From Warburgia ugandensis (Eukaryota > Streptophyta > Magnoliopsida > Canellales > Canellaceae), in NCBI GenBank assembly GCA_035236585.1, contig CP141132.1, positions 22,791,945 to 22,855,944 of the forward strand: DNA of 64,000 nucleotides, written 5' to 3'. A program made the position numbers and the translations under genes. Shown piece after piece: positions 25,873-39,137 of this stretch (positions are counted from its first letter, which is position 1; each line of letters begins with the position of its first letter). The notes beneath the pieces are model-generated. The model saw only the letters and a list, made by a program, of their open reading frames with translations, had not been told where the DNA came from and ran no database searches.

Positions 25873-28687
25873 TGATAAGTATTCAATTTTGGATAAAAAG
25901 TACCTAATTAGTAGCCCGTGTGTTATAAACTATATTGTTATTTATAATATTCTTTTGAAATTTTGCAACACATGCATTTCTGACCTAAAACTTCAAAAGT
26001 TTGATATTTTGTAGGTTTAGGGGCTAATCCAAAGAATGTGAATGATCATAATTTGCTACGACTTAATTAAGGTTTTTCATCTTTTGTAGGTGTTAAGATA
26101 GCAATCCAAACGCCAAGCATGATCGAGATAAGAATTGAAGTCATTCATGCTAGGCAAGGTAAAGCCTAACTATCATCAATCAAAGGTGTGATGAAGGTTC
26201 AAGATTATCCTAAGGCAAGTGGAGATGCAAAAGGTGACTAAAAATGGACCCATGCCCATGCCATACATTTCCACCACCTTTGTATGGGAGCCATTCAAGC
26301 CACTTAGCCATTAAAGCAATGAAAAAGGGTAGTAAACCACATGAGAAGCTTTGAAGCAGACCATTGAAGCCACTTAAGCCACCAAGGAATAAGCCATCAA
26401 AGTGAGCCATAAAGCTAAGTAGGAGAACCACATGGGGGCACACAATTAGAGCATCAATTAGAGCAACTTTCTTCTATTAAAATTGTGATTTTTAAGGAAT
26501 TTTGAGAGAGAATTGTAAAAGGTAAGACAATCATGAATTAAGGGACCTATCAAGAGAGAAAACTCCACTTTTCAAATCTATTTCTCATCTTAATCCACCA
26601 TTCACCCTAGGGTTCCACGTTTTTAACTCAAGGAGGCAACCACTTTCCTTGAACAGGACATCCCCTTGCTTAGTTGACAATTTCAAGTGGTTTCTTAATT
26701 AGGAACCCTTAAATCTAAGTCTATTCAAAACACACAAAATCCTAGTTTTTTCTACCATCTTTTCTTATATTTTCTTTTCTTTTTTTCCTCTTTTTTCACC
26801 CACCAATCACAATCCAATTAGAAAGGAAGGAGATTCACTTGCCATCCAAGAAAAAAGATGCATCCCCCCTTCCAAATTAGGAAACCAACCAGCCAATCCA
26901 TCTCTCTCTTACATCATCTTGCTTACCTCACTTCCTACCTAAATTTCCTACCTTATTCTCCACCTCAGCACTAGATCTAGATCTCCTCCTCTTTTGTAGA
27001 TTAAACATTTATTAAATTGGAAGCTAAATCATCTATAAATACCCCAAGGCTTCCAAAATTTGTTTCCAAGTAAAGGTGAGAGAGACACCTTGAAACATAC
27101 CTCTCCTTTGGTGCTTAATCACTACTGGACTTTGAGACTTCTTTGATGATTTTCTTCATTTGGATTTCTAGTTATTATTGTTATTATTTTCTCTCCAATT
27201 CAGGTTAGTAGTTTTCTTGCTTTGGTTTAGTTTTCATTGCTTTAGTTTCACTTATTTTGCTTTTTAGTTTTGCAACCTTTCTTCCATCTAGCTTTCCCTT
27301 TATTCTTTACCCCAATTCCACTAGTTTTTATTTGTTATTCATTCAATATTTAAATTAAATATTCTCTAATAGTGACATCCAAGAGAAGATCTAGCTTAGA
27401 ACCATGCATTCCTCCCTTGAAATTCACATTTTTCACCTTATTCCCACCTTAGTTTTAGGTCAATTTTCTTCCCTTAGTTCACCCACTTAGCTTGCTTTTA
27501 TCTTGCTTTCCTTTTCCAAATTATATTTGCATGTCATCATATTTTAGTTTGTCACCATTAGATTGCATTGTTGGTGTTTTTGAGACAGGATTTCTTGCTT
27601 AGGAATTTGGCACAATTTTCAAATTTTGAACATATATTATGTGTCCAAGTTTTTGTGTAATTTAGTGTTGATTCAATAAAGTTATTTAGGATTTATTGTT
27701 ATGGAATGTTTCTTTCATCAATGTACTTTAGATCTAGGTAGTTTTCCTACATAAAAGTTATATTTTCAATTGCTTCCTATGCTTGATTTTTTGATGTTCT
27801 TAAGTAATTGGAATCTGAAATTTTTCTCTCCTTAACTATGTCCTTCTTTTTTATCCAGCCATCTAAACATTGTTTTTGATTAAATCTGTAGGAAGACATT
27901 TATTTTTTTAGGTTGTTTGTTTAGTGCCTAGCTTAGGTTGCATGTTTGTTTACATTAAAAGAGTTAAATCTGGCCACTTTTACACCAATAAACCATGCAC
28001 ATAGTCCATGGATCATGCACATTGTACATATGTAGATTCATCTTTGATTCTTGATTAATTTAGTTTTAGTAGTAGTTAATTCATTTTTTTCACCTTAATT
28101 TAGTTCTATAAAGTTTATTTTTTTATTTTTGGAAAGTTCCATCTCTAGGAAATTTTAGGAATGAGAAAGTGTTAAATTTAGAAAGTCTCCTTAGTTGTAG
28201 TTTCCATTCACATGCATGTTTCTAATTTTGTATTAAAGTTAGTTAGATCTTATTAGTTAGTTTAGTATTAGAAAATTTTCTAATTTGGTTTTAAAAAGTT
28301 TCTAATTCTAGTTTAAGAAAGTGTTGATTGAGGAAAGTTTCTAATTTAAGTAATTTTCTTATGATTAGTTGTTTAATTTGATGCATTCTAATTCAACATT
28401 AATATTCTTCATTTGTTTGTCAATTAGTTAGGTAAGTTTCCATTCTTATTGCTCAGCTTTATTTTTAGAAAGTTTCTTTTAATTCTATGTTCTAATTACA
28501 TGCATGTTTCTTTCTTAATTTGTTCTAATTTTCTAATTTAATCACAACTCTTTCTTATTGGATGAAGTTAATTGATCCAAATAAAATTCAATCTGCAAAT
28601 CTATGAGATTCCTAGTAGGATTGACCTCCCTTGCGTGAACATACTACATTGATTTGTGTGCTTGTGAGTAATATTAATGCTACACCA
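25873..28687 (+). mobile_element. 5' LTR of the nearly full-length Tat-like element
   Basis: About 2.8 kb, running from TGATAAGTATTC to GCTACACCA, directly before a tRNA-Asp-like primer site. It matches the 3' LTR (33146-36233) throughout: the 'GTACCTAATTAGTAGCCCGTG' start, the 'GCCACTTAGCCATTAAAG' block (26297, compared with 33606), the 'ACATCCAAGAGAAGATCTAG' block (27376, compared with 34921) and the end block 'GTTGATTTGTG'-like. The two LTRs differ by many substitutions and indels, so the insertion is old. Confidence 0.82.
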
Positions 28688-28693
28688 AATTTT

Positions 28694-28711
28694 TGGTGCC
28701 ATTGTTGAGGA
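28694..28711 (+). other. Primer-binding site, tRNA-Asp-like
   Basis: TGGTGCCATTGTTGAGGA is a mutated form of the TGGCGCCGTTGCCGGGGA site of plant Tat/Ogre and Athila elements, placed 6 nt after the LTR end. Most differences are C-to-T or G-to-A changes, as expected from decay of methylated repeats. Confidence 0.8.
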
Positions 28712-31700
28712 ATTGTAATGGCTTTGTTGTTTATCTTTAGTCATAGTATTAGAGATTAAGATTTTTTACATTGCATTTGTAGATCTTGCTAATTCCTCAC
28801 AAATTGATCAATCTTACTTATTTTGTAAGAGGGGAATTCATCAAAGGAGCGGCAGCAATACTATGGGCCAAAGCTTTATCAAATTTTATTGCTTTCGTAG
28901 ATTACGATTTTTCCTTTTTGAGTGAACTTGTAGTGAGGCCCCATTGTTGCTTACAATATCTTTATTCAATTTTAAATAGGTTGTATTAATGGTGGCCCAC
29001 ACTTGATCTTCATAAAAATCTCCACTGTAAGCCTTCTTCACTCTCATTTATGTTCTTAGTTTAGTTGCACTAAGTGTAATTTACATCTTGGTTGGTAGAG
29101 TAATTCATATAGTTTAGGGTCATTCATCTTATTTGTTGCATCTTATTGAGGGTTTTTGCATTATATTGCACATATATGACCCTTGGTTGGATAGCATATA
29201 GGTTGCATTAGTATGTCTTCTTCTACTTGCATTGTACATTTACTGCTTTATGGTAGAGGAACATAATGTTAGTAAGGGCCTCATAGGAACCCTCATTAGA
29301 TAAGGACTAGATTTCATCACTAAATATTTGGCCCACCTAGGTAATCAAATCAATTCCTTATATGTTAGTGATCCCAACCCTTGAATCTGAATTTAAAATC
29401 AAGTAGGAAGAGACTCAAGGTTTCGAGCTCGTAGGACCCTCTTAGGAGGAAATCTTTTGTCACTCTAGTGGCTTATGAGCATCATGGTTATAGTGGGTAT
29501 CCAAAATCCAAGTGACTTTGCCACACCTTTCATTGACAGTTGTTGAGATCTAAATGCCTCCTTACATGAGAATTATATTAACTACTTTATAATAGAACCT
29601 AACTAATAAACAATGGTCAAGCTTGGACAAAAAGATGAGCTATCTAGACTTAGGTTTAAAAGCTATCACCCTACCCATTATAAAAGATTATCAAGACAGC
29701 TCACTAGTGAGTCATTAGGAATTGGTTTGCATCATTTAGAGTTAGGAGTCACATTTAGTTAGGTTGCATCATATAGTTAGGGTTACCCTTATTTCATTGT
29801 ATGTAAAGTTTAATGCAATGGCCTACCATACAAGGGATAGTCTACTACCAGTGTCATACTATTTCAATCCTAAGCCATTATATTATGAGGATGTGTGGGA
29901 TAATGACAAAAGATACTCTTGATCTGTCCAATACATTTGATAGTATGGCCAATATGATAAAGAGGATGGAAATTCTAATGAATAGATACGATGCTTTTAG
30001 GCAAGATACTAAATCATATCATTAGCCTCAGTGCAATAATTCCTACACCTATTCTGATTCACAATATCCCACTACTTCATGACCATCAAGCTCCACCTAC
30101 AATTAATATTATTAGGAGTCAATGGATGCACCTATGGCATTCACACACCTTGGCAATTATTATCCTGAGATAGAATATAATGTATGGGCTAAGCATCATG
30201 AGCAACCATGGTCTCAGAATTATCTAGAAGAACCATCATGGTCCTACCTTGCTCAACCCTATCAGAACTATCCAAAATATTAAGGACAACCATCATGGCT
30301 TCAACCTACTTAGTTTTGTTTCAGCACCCCAATGCCACAACAATACCGACCATTTAAGTAATCTCCTGAGGAACAATCTTTAGAAGAGATCAAATTTAGT
30401 CAAGAGATTAAATAATTGCTTGGATTTGACTATAGAATATTTATGGCCAGATTGTATGAATGGAAGAGAAAATGAAACCAATATGGAAAAATACAAATAG
30501 AAACATTGCTGAATATATAAAAAGGATTAAGGAAATGAAACAAATAAGGGAAATGGAAGAGCATAGGATGGGACTCTCTTATGATCCTTCTAAGCCATAG
30601 TTTTTCACCATCCTTGACCTTTGATACTGATAATGGGATGGAAATTGCATATATCATTCTAAGTCATAGAGTCCACAACCATCCTAGCAAACCTCTAACT
30701 CGTAACCACACGAGTCATGTCCTACTATTTTTTATGATTATGATGATGAGACATTCATTGATGAAGAGAATGAATATTTAGACACTAAATCTTTAGTAGA
30801 CACTTCTCAATGGCAAGACCAAGTAGAAAGCTCTACATATCCTAAACTCAATTTAAGCCTTGCAATGTAGAGGAAGTACCCAATTAGGAGCTACAAACTT
30901 TATTTGATCAAACAACACATACCGATATAGGTTCACCTAAAATCTTATATGTGTTTAAAGAATAGGGAGAAGAAGAGTCAATTGATGTTCTAGCTCAAAA
31001 TCAACCAACTGTAGGGTGCACATTAGAAATTGATAAGGATTTAAGCCTCACCATTACTCTGCCTCTAGAAAAAAAAGAATACCCTTTTAAGAAAATACAT
31101 AGTCAATTTAATCCCCAATTTTAAGAAAATGTAAGGAAGAAAAAAGATGAATTGAGTACAATAGTCACTATTATCCTTAAATTTGGTCACACATGGGACA
31201 ATTAATCTCAAATTGGTCCTAAGAAATTTAAATGAATGGTGGTCTTTCATGATGTAATGTTACCACCACCAAAACTTTCAAGGTAGAGGAATTATATTGA
31301 CTATCATGAAATTCTAAAAATGGGGGATCATTAAGGTGGTCCAAAAAATTCAAAGTTGAAATGGTCTATTGTGTCCTAATGTTTAAGGTGGAGAATGTAT
31401 ATAAATTACTATAAGATTCTAAAGTGGCATGAAAAAATTTCCCATTTCATTGTTTGGGTTTGAATTAGGAAAAATTAGGTTAAATTATTAAGATATAAAC
31501 TAGGGTACAGCCGGTTAGGTCTGGCTAAAGACGTTAAACTTAGTGCTCACTTGGAACCAACCCAAGGTTTTTAGAGTCTCAATGTTCTACATTACCAATT
31601 CATCATATAAGTGTCCTATATTTCAACATGATGAGGACAATGTTTAATTTAGGTTGGGGGCATAGACATGTATGAGATGTTTAGTTTTATTCATATTTTT

Positions 31701-33130
31701 GAAAAAAATTAGAAAATTTTCTAATTTTTTCTAAGATTTCAAAGTTTTAAGGTCAAGTTCCTTTACTGTGATGAGAATTAGATTGACTAAAGTTTAGTAT
31801 TTATGCTACTTTAACTTCTTAATAGAAATGCATATGGTTAATTCTGCATCTTATTCATGTCTTGGAGTATTTTATAAAAGTAAAATCTTGAAACATACTT
31901 ACCCAAGTGATTTTTAAAGGCTATCATTTTTCTAAAGGTTATAAATAATTTCCTATTTTCTTTAGGGAATCAATACTTTGAAATATCTTAATATTCTTTA
32001 TTTTGGTCAAAATGGCAAGAACTAAAAGGAGTGCTTTGGTTCCTAAATTTTTATTAACTCAAATAGGCTCTAAGAAACCTAGAAAATAATATAAGCCATC
32101 CTTGTTTTAGCCCAGAGATATAAAGCCTACCCAATATATTATACCACTAGTTAGACCCTTTGAGCCTCTTAAAGAACCTTTTCTTTCTTAAACCCCATTT
32201 ATTTTAACCCAAAGAAACCTGAGTAAGAATATCCATTATCTACCTTTCAAAAAAGAGTAGGGATGATAGCAAAAGTTTAGAAAAATGAAAAAAGTCAAAG
32301 AAGTGAAAAATATCAAAAGTACAAAGAAAAGTGTTTCTTCTAAAAAATACAAGGAAAAGTGAAAAAATAAAAGCATTTGAGAAAAGAGAAATGAAAAATA
32401 TAAAAGATATTCACTTTAGTGTAATCAAAATTGAAATTGTCCTACATTTATAGAAGACATCTACTTAAAGTTAAAACTTTGAATCTTTATACCCTTCTTT
32501 TCGAAACCTACTTAAGCCTATGTTTCATCCTATCTAAAGACATATTGATCTAAAGGTGGATCAATTGGTCTTTATAATGGCATCTATTCTAAGGGATCAT
32601 ATTCTTTTGTCTCAATTGTGCTTAAAAGATTATGTGACCCATTAGTTTCTTTGGAGTAGGTCACATAGTGAGAAAAAGTTGTTTAACATTTTCTCTGAGA
32701 GCTCCATTTCTGAGTACATACTAGTGAGGACTTAAGGTCAAGATATCTTTCTAAAGAAGAAATAGGCATTTTTGTTTAGAAGTCCTAACCTATGTACTTA
32801 TACACACACATGCACTTCAAGATAAAACTAGACTAAAATGGCTTTGGTAATTGGGTAATTTGTAAAAAAATTCATTCATATTTATCAAGTTGTTAAAGCA
32901 AGTAGAGTGCTAATGGATGAGAATTCTCTAAGATAAAATAAACGACTTAGCCTTATGAAATTTTGTGAGAATATTCACTATAAACCCTCACAAGGCCAAA
33001 CTCATCCAATATGGATAACCTAGAGGTTTAAGGGTTGTTGCATATACTAGATGCAATCTTGAGTACCTACAAAAATGGAAACCAATTTGTTTTCGTATTT
33101 TTTTCATGTTTTGCCTGGGACTAGCAAAAA
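28712..33130 (+). mobile_element. Internal region of the Tat-like element, coding capacity lost
   Basis: About 4.4 kb between the two LTRs. The segment at 29813-31130 is the decayed gag-like frame, starting near the ATG at 29813 ('MQWPTIQG...'), broken by multiple stops and shared with 14881-16060 and with minus-strand 10690-11098. A second part at 31140-31440 carries the recurring Y-I-D-Y-x-E-I-L-K segment, apparently twice in tandem (31290-31320 and 31390-31435). No reverse transcriptase, integrase, protease or RNase H motif is visible, which fits a non-autonomous element mobilised in trans. The 5' part (28712-29800) is the counterpart of minus-strand 1-1243. Confidence 0.65.
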
Positions 33131-33145
33131 TCTAGTTTAAGGGTG
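33131..33145 (+). other. Polypurine tract of the Tat-like element
   Basis: TAGTTTAAGGGTG follows 'GGGACTAGCAAAAATC', the same arrangement as at 18030-18061, and immediately precedes the 3' LTR start TCATAAGTAATC. Confidence 0.65.
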
Positions 33146-36100
33146 TCATAAGTAATCAATTTTGTATAAAAAGTACGCACTTATTAGCTCATGTGTTAAA
33201 AATAGTGTTATTTCTAGAATTTTTTGGAATTTTGTAATACACGCATTTCTGACCTAATACTTCAAAAGTTTAATATTTTTTAGGTTTATGAGCTAATCCA
33301 TAGTAAGGATGTAAATGATCATAATTTTCTAGGACTTAATTAAGGTTTTTCATCTTTTATAGGTGTTAAGAAGGTAATCCAAAGGCCAAACTTGATCAAG
33401 ATAAGAATTGAAGTCATTCATGAGGGTTCCTAGTCTTACTAGGAAACTTAAGCAAGCCAAAGCCTAAATGTCATTATTCAAAAGCGTGATGAAGTTCAAG
33501 ACTATCCTATGGTAAGTTAGAAGGCAATTAGAGAAGCAAAAGGTGACTAAAAATGGTCCTAAGCCCAAGCCAGGCATTTACACCACCTTTGCATGGGAGT
33601 TATTCAAGCCACTTAGCCATTAAAGTTATGAAAAAAGGGTGATAAGCCATATGAACTACTCAAGCCTTGAAGCCAACCCTTGAAGCCACTTAAGCCACTA
33701 AGGAATGAGCCGTCAAAGTGAGTCATCAAGACAAGGAGTGCCACATGGAGCCATGTGATTAAAGCATAAATTTAAGAAACTTTCCTATAATAAAAAGTGT
33801 AATTTTTAAGGAATTTTGAGAGAGAATTGTAAAAGGTAAGATGATCAATCAGTAAGGTTTCCATCAAGAGAGAAAACTCCCCTTTCTTAATTCATTTCCC
33901 ATCTATAATGAAAGTGGAAAATTCGTCTTATGTTTAAGCTAGACGTGTACCCTTAGACACCTCCAAAAAAGAAAAGGGAGTGAGAATGCCTATTGACATT
34001 ATCAATTATCCACATGAAAGCTTTAAAGAAAGGTACGTAAGATAGTCAAAATTAGAAAGAGGATATGCCTTGTTATCCAACAGGGGTTATCCCATTAAAT
34101 AGCTCTTAGTCTGCACTTGTATCATGCATTCTAAGACACCATTCACCCAAGGTACCCCATTTTTTAACTCAAGGAGAGAGCCACTTTCCTAGAAGAGGAC
34201 TCCCCCTCTTACTTTGTTGGTAATTTCAAGTGGATTCCTAATTAGGAACCCCTAAATCTAAGTCTATTCAAAACAAATAAAATACTAGTTTTTTTTACCA
34301 CCCTTTCTTATATTTTTTTCTTATTTTTTCCATCCTTTTCCACCAGCCAATCATCATCCAATTAGAAGGGAGGGAGATTAACTTGCCATTCAAGGATAAA
34401 GATGCCCCCCCCCCCTTCCAAATTAGGAAACCAACTAGCCTGCCCAACTCTCTCTCTTACATCATCTTGCTTACCTCACTTCCCACCTAAATTTCCTCCA
34501 TTATTCTCCACCTCACCCTAGATTTAGATCTCCTCCTCTTTCCTAAATTAAATATTCATCAAATTGGAAGCTAAATCATCTATTAATACCCCAAGGCTTC
34601 CAACATTATTTTCCAAGTAGAGGTGGGGGAGACACCCTAAGGCATGCCTCTCCTTTGGTGCTTAATTGCTATTGAACTTTGGGACTTCTTTGATGCTTTT
34701 CTTCCTTTGAATTTCTAGTTACTCTTATTATTATTTTCTCTTGAATTCAGGTTAGTAGTTTGCTTGCTTTGGTTTAGTTTTCATTGCTTTAGTTTCATTT
34801 GTTTGCTTTCTAGTTTTGCACCCTTCTTTCCTTCTAGCTTTCTATTTCTTCTTTAACCCAATTCCACTAGTTTTTCTTCATTATTCACTTAGGATTTAAG
34901 TTAAATATTTTATAATAGTAACATCCAAGAGAAGATCTAGCTTAGAACCTTGCTTTCCTCCCTTGAAATTCATGTTTTTCACCTTATTCCCGCCTTACTT
35001 TTAGGTCAATTACCTTGCCTCACTTCATCCACTTAGCTTTCTTTTCTCTTGAATCCTTTTCAAGTTTTCTTTGTGTGCCATCATACTTTAGTTTGTGAGC
35101 ATTAGATTGCATTGTTGATGCTTTTTAGATAGGATTTCATGCTTAAGAATTGGCACAATTTCCAAACTTTGAACATGTATTGTATTCCCAGTTTGGGGTG
35201 TAATTTGGTATTGATTCAATAAAGTTCTTTAAAGTTTCTTATTATGGATTGTTTCTTTCATCAATGTAATTTTAGATCTGAGTTGTTTCCTTGCATAAAA
35301 GTTATGTTTCAAATGCTTAATTTTTCTTGAATTGTTTGATGTTATTAAGTAATTGAAATATGAAAATTTTCTCTCCTTAACTTTGTGCTTTGTTTCCAGC
35401 CATCTAAACATTGTTTTTTATGAAATCCTTAAAAAATCATTTAGATTTTTAGGTTATTTGTTTAGTGCCTACTGCAGGTTGTGTTTGTTTACATTAAAAG
35501 AGTCAAATCTAGTCTCTTTTGCACCAATGAATCATGCACACAGTTCGTGGATGATGCGCATGGTATATATGGTGATTCACATTTGATTCTTGCTTCATTC
35601 ACTTTCTTAATTTAGTTTTAGTAGTAGTTAATTCATTTTTGCATCATAGTTTAGTTTAGAAAGCTTCCTTTCTCATTTTTGGGAAGTTCCATCTTTAAAA
35701 AGTTTTAGTAATTAGAAAGTATTAAATTTAAAGGTCCCCTTAATTATAGTTTTCATTAACATGTATGTTTCTAATTTCTTGTTAAAGTTAGTTATATCTC
35801 ATTAGTTAGTTTAGTGTTAGAAAGTTTCTTAATTTAGTTTTAGAAAGTTTCTAATTCTAGTTTTGGAAAGTGTTAATTTAAAAAAGCTCCCAGTTTGGGT
35901 AGTTCCTTAAGATTAGTTGCTTAATTTGATTCATTATAATTTAGCATTACTTTGCTTTACTTGTCTGTTAGTTAGGTAAGTTTTCATTCTAATTATTCAG
36001 CTTTATTTTTATAAAGTTTCTTTTAATTCTACTTTTTTGAATTCCGTGCATGTTTCTTTCTTAATTTGTTTTAATTTCCTAGTTTAATCATAATTCTTTC

Positions 36101-36233
36101 TTATTAGCAAAAGTTAACAAATCTAAATAAAATCCAGTCCATTGCAAATCTATGAGATTCCTCATGAGATCAACCTTGCTTGAATGAACATACTACGTTG
36201 ATTCATGCACTTATGAGTAATATTAAAACCACA
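33146..36233 (+). mobile_element. 3' LTR of the nearly full-length Tat-like element
   Basis: About 3.1 kb and colinear with the 5' LTR at 25873-28687, but longer. One extra segment lies at about 33910-34135, between the 'CATTTCCCATCT' block and the 'CACCATTCACCC' block. The first base pair is TC instead of TG and the end is degraded (ACCACAA), so the right boundary is good to about 5 bp. No 5-bp target duplication is recognisable (GTATG on the left), which fits an old insertion. Confidence 0.75.
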
Positions 36234-36637
36234 ATAGGATGCATAAAATAAAAATGAGATGCAACCCTATTTTTTTGCATTTTTTTCATGGATCTAAGAT
36301 GTTCATCTAATTTTGCCTCAATTAGATTTCCTTGCTACCAAAACTCACTTCTATTATGAATCTCTAAGTTCTTCATTTCTGGACCAAGCTAAGAGGGTGT
36401 TTCGTTTTACATCAACTAGTTTACAACCATAAGAGGCTCAGAAACGAAGGATGTAGAGATTCCGAATAGAAGTAAGTTTTGGAACCAAGAACATTTGATT
36501 GACACCAAATCAAATGAATGTCTTATATCCAAGGGAAAATGCAAAAAAGTGGGCCCACATCTCATTTTTCTTCAATACACACCCTACACAATTATGTATG
36601 AAAGGAATTTTCTCACATCCTCTTACCGCATAGCACA

Positions 36638-36713
<76 letters not shown>

Positions 36714-37459
36714 CTCAGTAGATTTGCTCATTAATTAACATTCAAAAAGAGGAATTATGAGTTCTAATTCCATTAAGACCATTGAGGTTGTAGTAGATTT
36801 GCTTATTAATTAATATCCAAAAGAGGAACTATGATTTCTAATTTCACTGAGATTTTTTTTTAGTTGAGAAATTAGTTCCATCATAGTATCACAACAATAC
36901 ACTCTAAGAATAATGGTGCAAGGAGTCTCTCCCTTGGGTGAACAGGGTTCGAGACTGCTGTGTTTGGGTGTCTATGGTTCAAAAGAAAATAAAACGAATA
37001 TGCTTCCCAATCATTTGACTATTCTATTTTGTTTGATTTAATTCACTGGAATATTAAAAGCAAACCACTAAGTTTAGTCACATTCCAAGCTATATGGGGT
37101 CAAATTGACTAATTTGGATATATTTAATAGTTCATAATCATTAAATTTGATTCCTAAGATTGTCTTGAATTCTTGTGTTTTTTAATTACATTTAGATTTT
37201 AAGAAGACTAAATTATATTAGTTTAATAAACTTGAATTTAGAATTTTGTTAGATAAGAAGAAGCATTTCTAACTAAAATGATACAGATTCAAGGTTTGTT
37301 AAGCTAAGATTAATAATATGCAAAGTAGTGAAATCATTTCATTGAATTATGCCATAATTCTACATTAGTGATTTTGAGCATTTTATTGCAATGCAATATG
37401 AAATTGATTATTGATTTTTTTAATGGAACTTTGTTTTTTCCAAATATGATTATTCATTA
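36234..37459. other. Spacer with GA microsatellite, no gene
   Basis: AT-rich sequence between the Tat-like element and the LINE remnant. Apart from the GA tract I see no recognisable gene, RNA or transposon. ORFs at 36495-36734 on both strands are created by the microsatellite. Confidence 0.6.
36640..36712. repeat. (GA)36 microsatellite
   Basis: Seventy-three bases of perfect GA alternation, preceded by CACAAGG and followed by GCTCAG. It is the longest simple repeat in the window and likely length-polymorphic. Confidence 0.98.
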
Positions 37460-38400
37460 AAGGAACTAGAATTTTACATTCAATAACATACCAAGTAGAT
37501 GACTGTAGATTTTCTTATGAAGACCTAGACCCATACTACCAAAATGAAGTAAATGACCTATACAGTAGTGGAGTGTAGCTAACCAAGACTTACTAACCTT
37601 TGAAATTGAAGCCTCTTTAGCAAGGCTATTAGTGGCACAATTGACCTCCCTAAACACATGACTAAAGTTAACTAAATTAAACATATTCAATGTTCAAAGA
37701 CACTCCTACCATATCATCATGTGCCTCCACATCTGAAACCACTTCCTTACCCAATAGCATCAGCTACGGGGACGCAATGGGGAAAGGTATCTTTTACATT
37801 GTTTCCACAACTAACTGTAAGTTCCCCATGATCTTCGAGTGAGAGATGCCAAGTTTAAATGCTAGATCAAGAACAAAAAATAATAACCACCACTCTTAAG
37901 ATTGATGCCCCTAAAGGAAGCTTAATCTAACAAAGAATTTTCCTTATTCTCTGATAAAACCACCTACCCTTACCTTGTCAAGATTCTCTAAGGATGAACC
38001 ATCAAAACCAAACTTTTGGAAGCCAAATGGTGGTAGATTCCATATAACATTTATTTCTATGTTACTTCCTATAAAAATATTAATCTACTTTCATATTTTG
38101 AGTAGATTAGCATGTGACATAGAACCACAACTAATCAGAAGAAAACTATGCACATTCAATGGCTCCAGCAATCCAATTGTTAAGTGATACTCATTCCAGC
38201 TTTCCTCTTGGTGAATGATGCAGTTTTGGCTATTCCACATCTCTCAAGCTAGAAAGGCCTATGTAACAAGAAAAAAAGTATATATTCAAAACTTTTGTTT
38301 GGTCAATCTAAGCCATGTAGATACAAATTTTTGGATATTATAATGATCTTGATAATCAAGACCACAAAGCTAAGCAAGGATCATGATGACCTAGGTTTTT
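37460..38400 (-). pseudogene. LINE-type RNase H domain remnant
   Basis: On the minus strand a decayed frame carries the pattern of the C-terminal RNase H domain (RVT_3 type) of plant LINE polyproteins. First comes 'PPFGFQKFGFDGSS' near 38000-38035, then 'VGGFIRE' near 37950. An 'EWW-LFF-LDLAFKLGI' region follows near 37840-37900, and finally 'HVFREVNCATNSLAKEAS' near 37600-37660, the conserved H-V-x-R-E-x-N block. Stops and frameshifts interrupt it and no upstream reverse transcriptase domain can be read. It is a dead 3' piece of a non-LTR element. Confidence 0.72.
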
Positions 38401-38441
38401 AAATACTTTTTCTTTATTTATGAAATACAAGCAATAGAAGC

Positions 38442-38463
38442 ATTTTTTTTTTTTTTTTTTTTG
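38442..38463 (-). repeat. Poly(T) run (poly(A) on the minus strand)
   Basis: About 20 consecutive T residues. On the minus strand it is a poly(A) tract that could be the 3' tail of a retroposed sequence lying to its right, but no such body is recognisable before the CACTA end at 38496. Confidence 0.7.
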
Positions 38464-38725
38464 TGAAGAGATGTTTCACAAAACTCGAGTATCATCACTA
38501 CAAAAAAATACATTTCAAATATTCTTAAATTCAATGAATTTATATTTAATATTTTCCAAGATTTTATCAAGTCATAAATCATAGTCCAACTATATAAATA
38601 CATGCCTAGAAAGATCAAATAGAAGTCATATACTTACATTGTCAGCACAATCTGATGCTACTATTGTCCTCATCCAAGGTTCCTTCTATCTCAAGTTGTT
38701 TTTCTTCAAGTCAATTTCTCCAAAC

Positions 38726-38759
38726 CTGAGACATTGTGTACAAAAGTACAATGTCTCAG
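38726..38759. repeat. Perfect 12-bp inverted repeat (hairpin)
   Basis: CTGAGACATTGT, a 10-nt spacer and ACAATGTCTCAG form a perfect stem. It lies within the left part of the CACTA element. No terminator-like T run or known RNA is associated with it. Confidence 0.85.
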
Positions 38760-39137
38760 CAAGCCTGTGCTTAGTAGGTTATTGAGCATATAATTTGGCA
38801 ACATGGAATTCTAAGCCATTCATAAGTCTATTATAAAGAATAGAATACATTCATAGAGTCCAAAATGCATGAAACATTATTATAATTAAATTCATATAGT
38901 TCTAAGTCACACTATCTCATAATATATCATCTCGTAGAGTAAGCAATTTGAGATCAAATCATCTCATAATACATCAGCTCATAAAGTAGGCAAATCTATG
39001 CCAAGTTATCTCAAAATATATCATGAGTGTACAACATCAATACAGGTAAAATCATCATGTAAAGGAAAAACCATACTCTTAGTATGCATAATTAGAAATA
39101 AAGTGATAAAACATTCAAATCACTTCTCGATTCAATA

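Noticed and set aside
36495..36734. Overlapping ORFs encoding Arg-Glu or Ser-Leu repeats
   Set aside because: They are created by the GA microsatellite.
36915..36975. Possible tRNA-derived sequence (GGGTGAACAGGGTTCGAGACT)
   Set aside because: It has a box B-like GGTTCGAGACT, but no box A at the right distance and no foldable cloverleaf. It could be a SINE fragment but cannot be supported.
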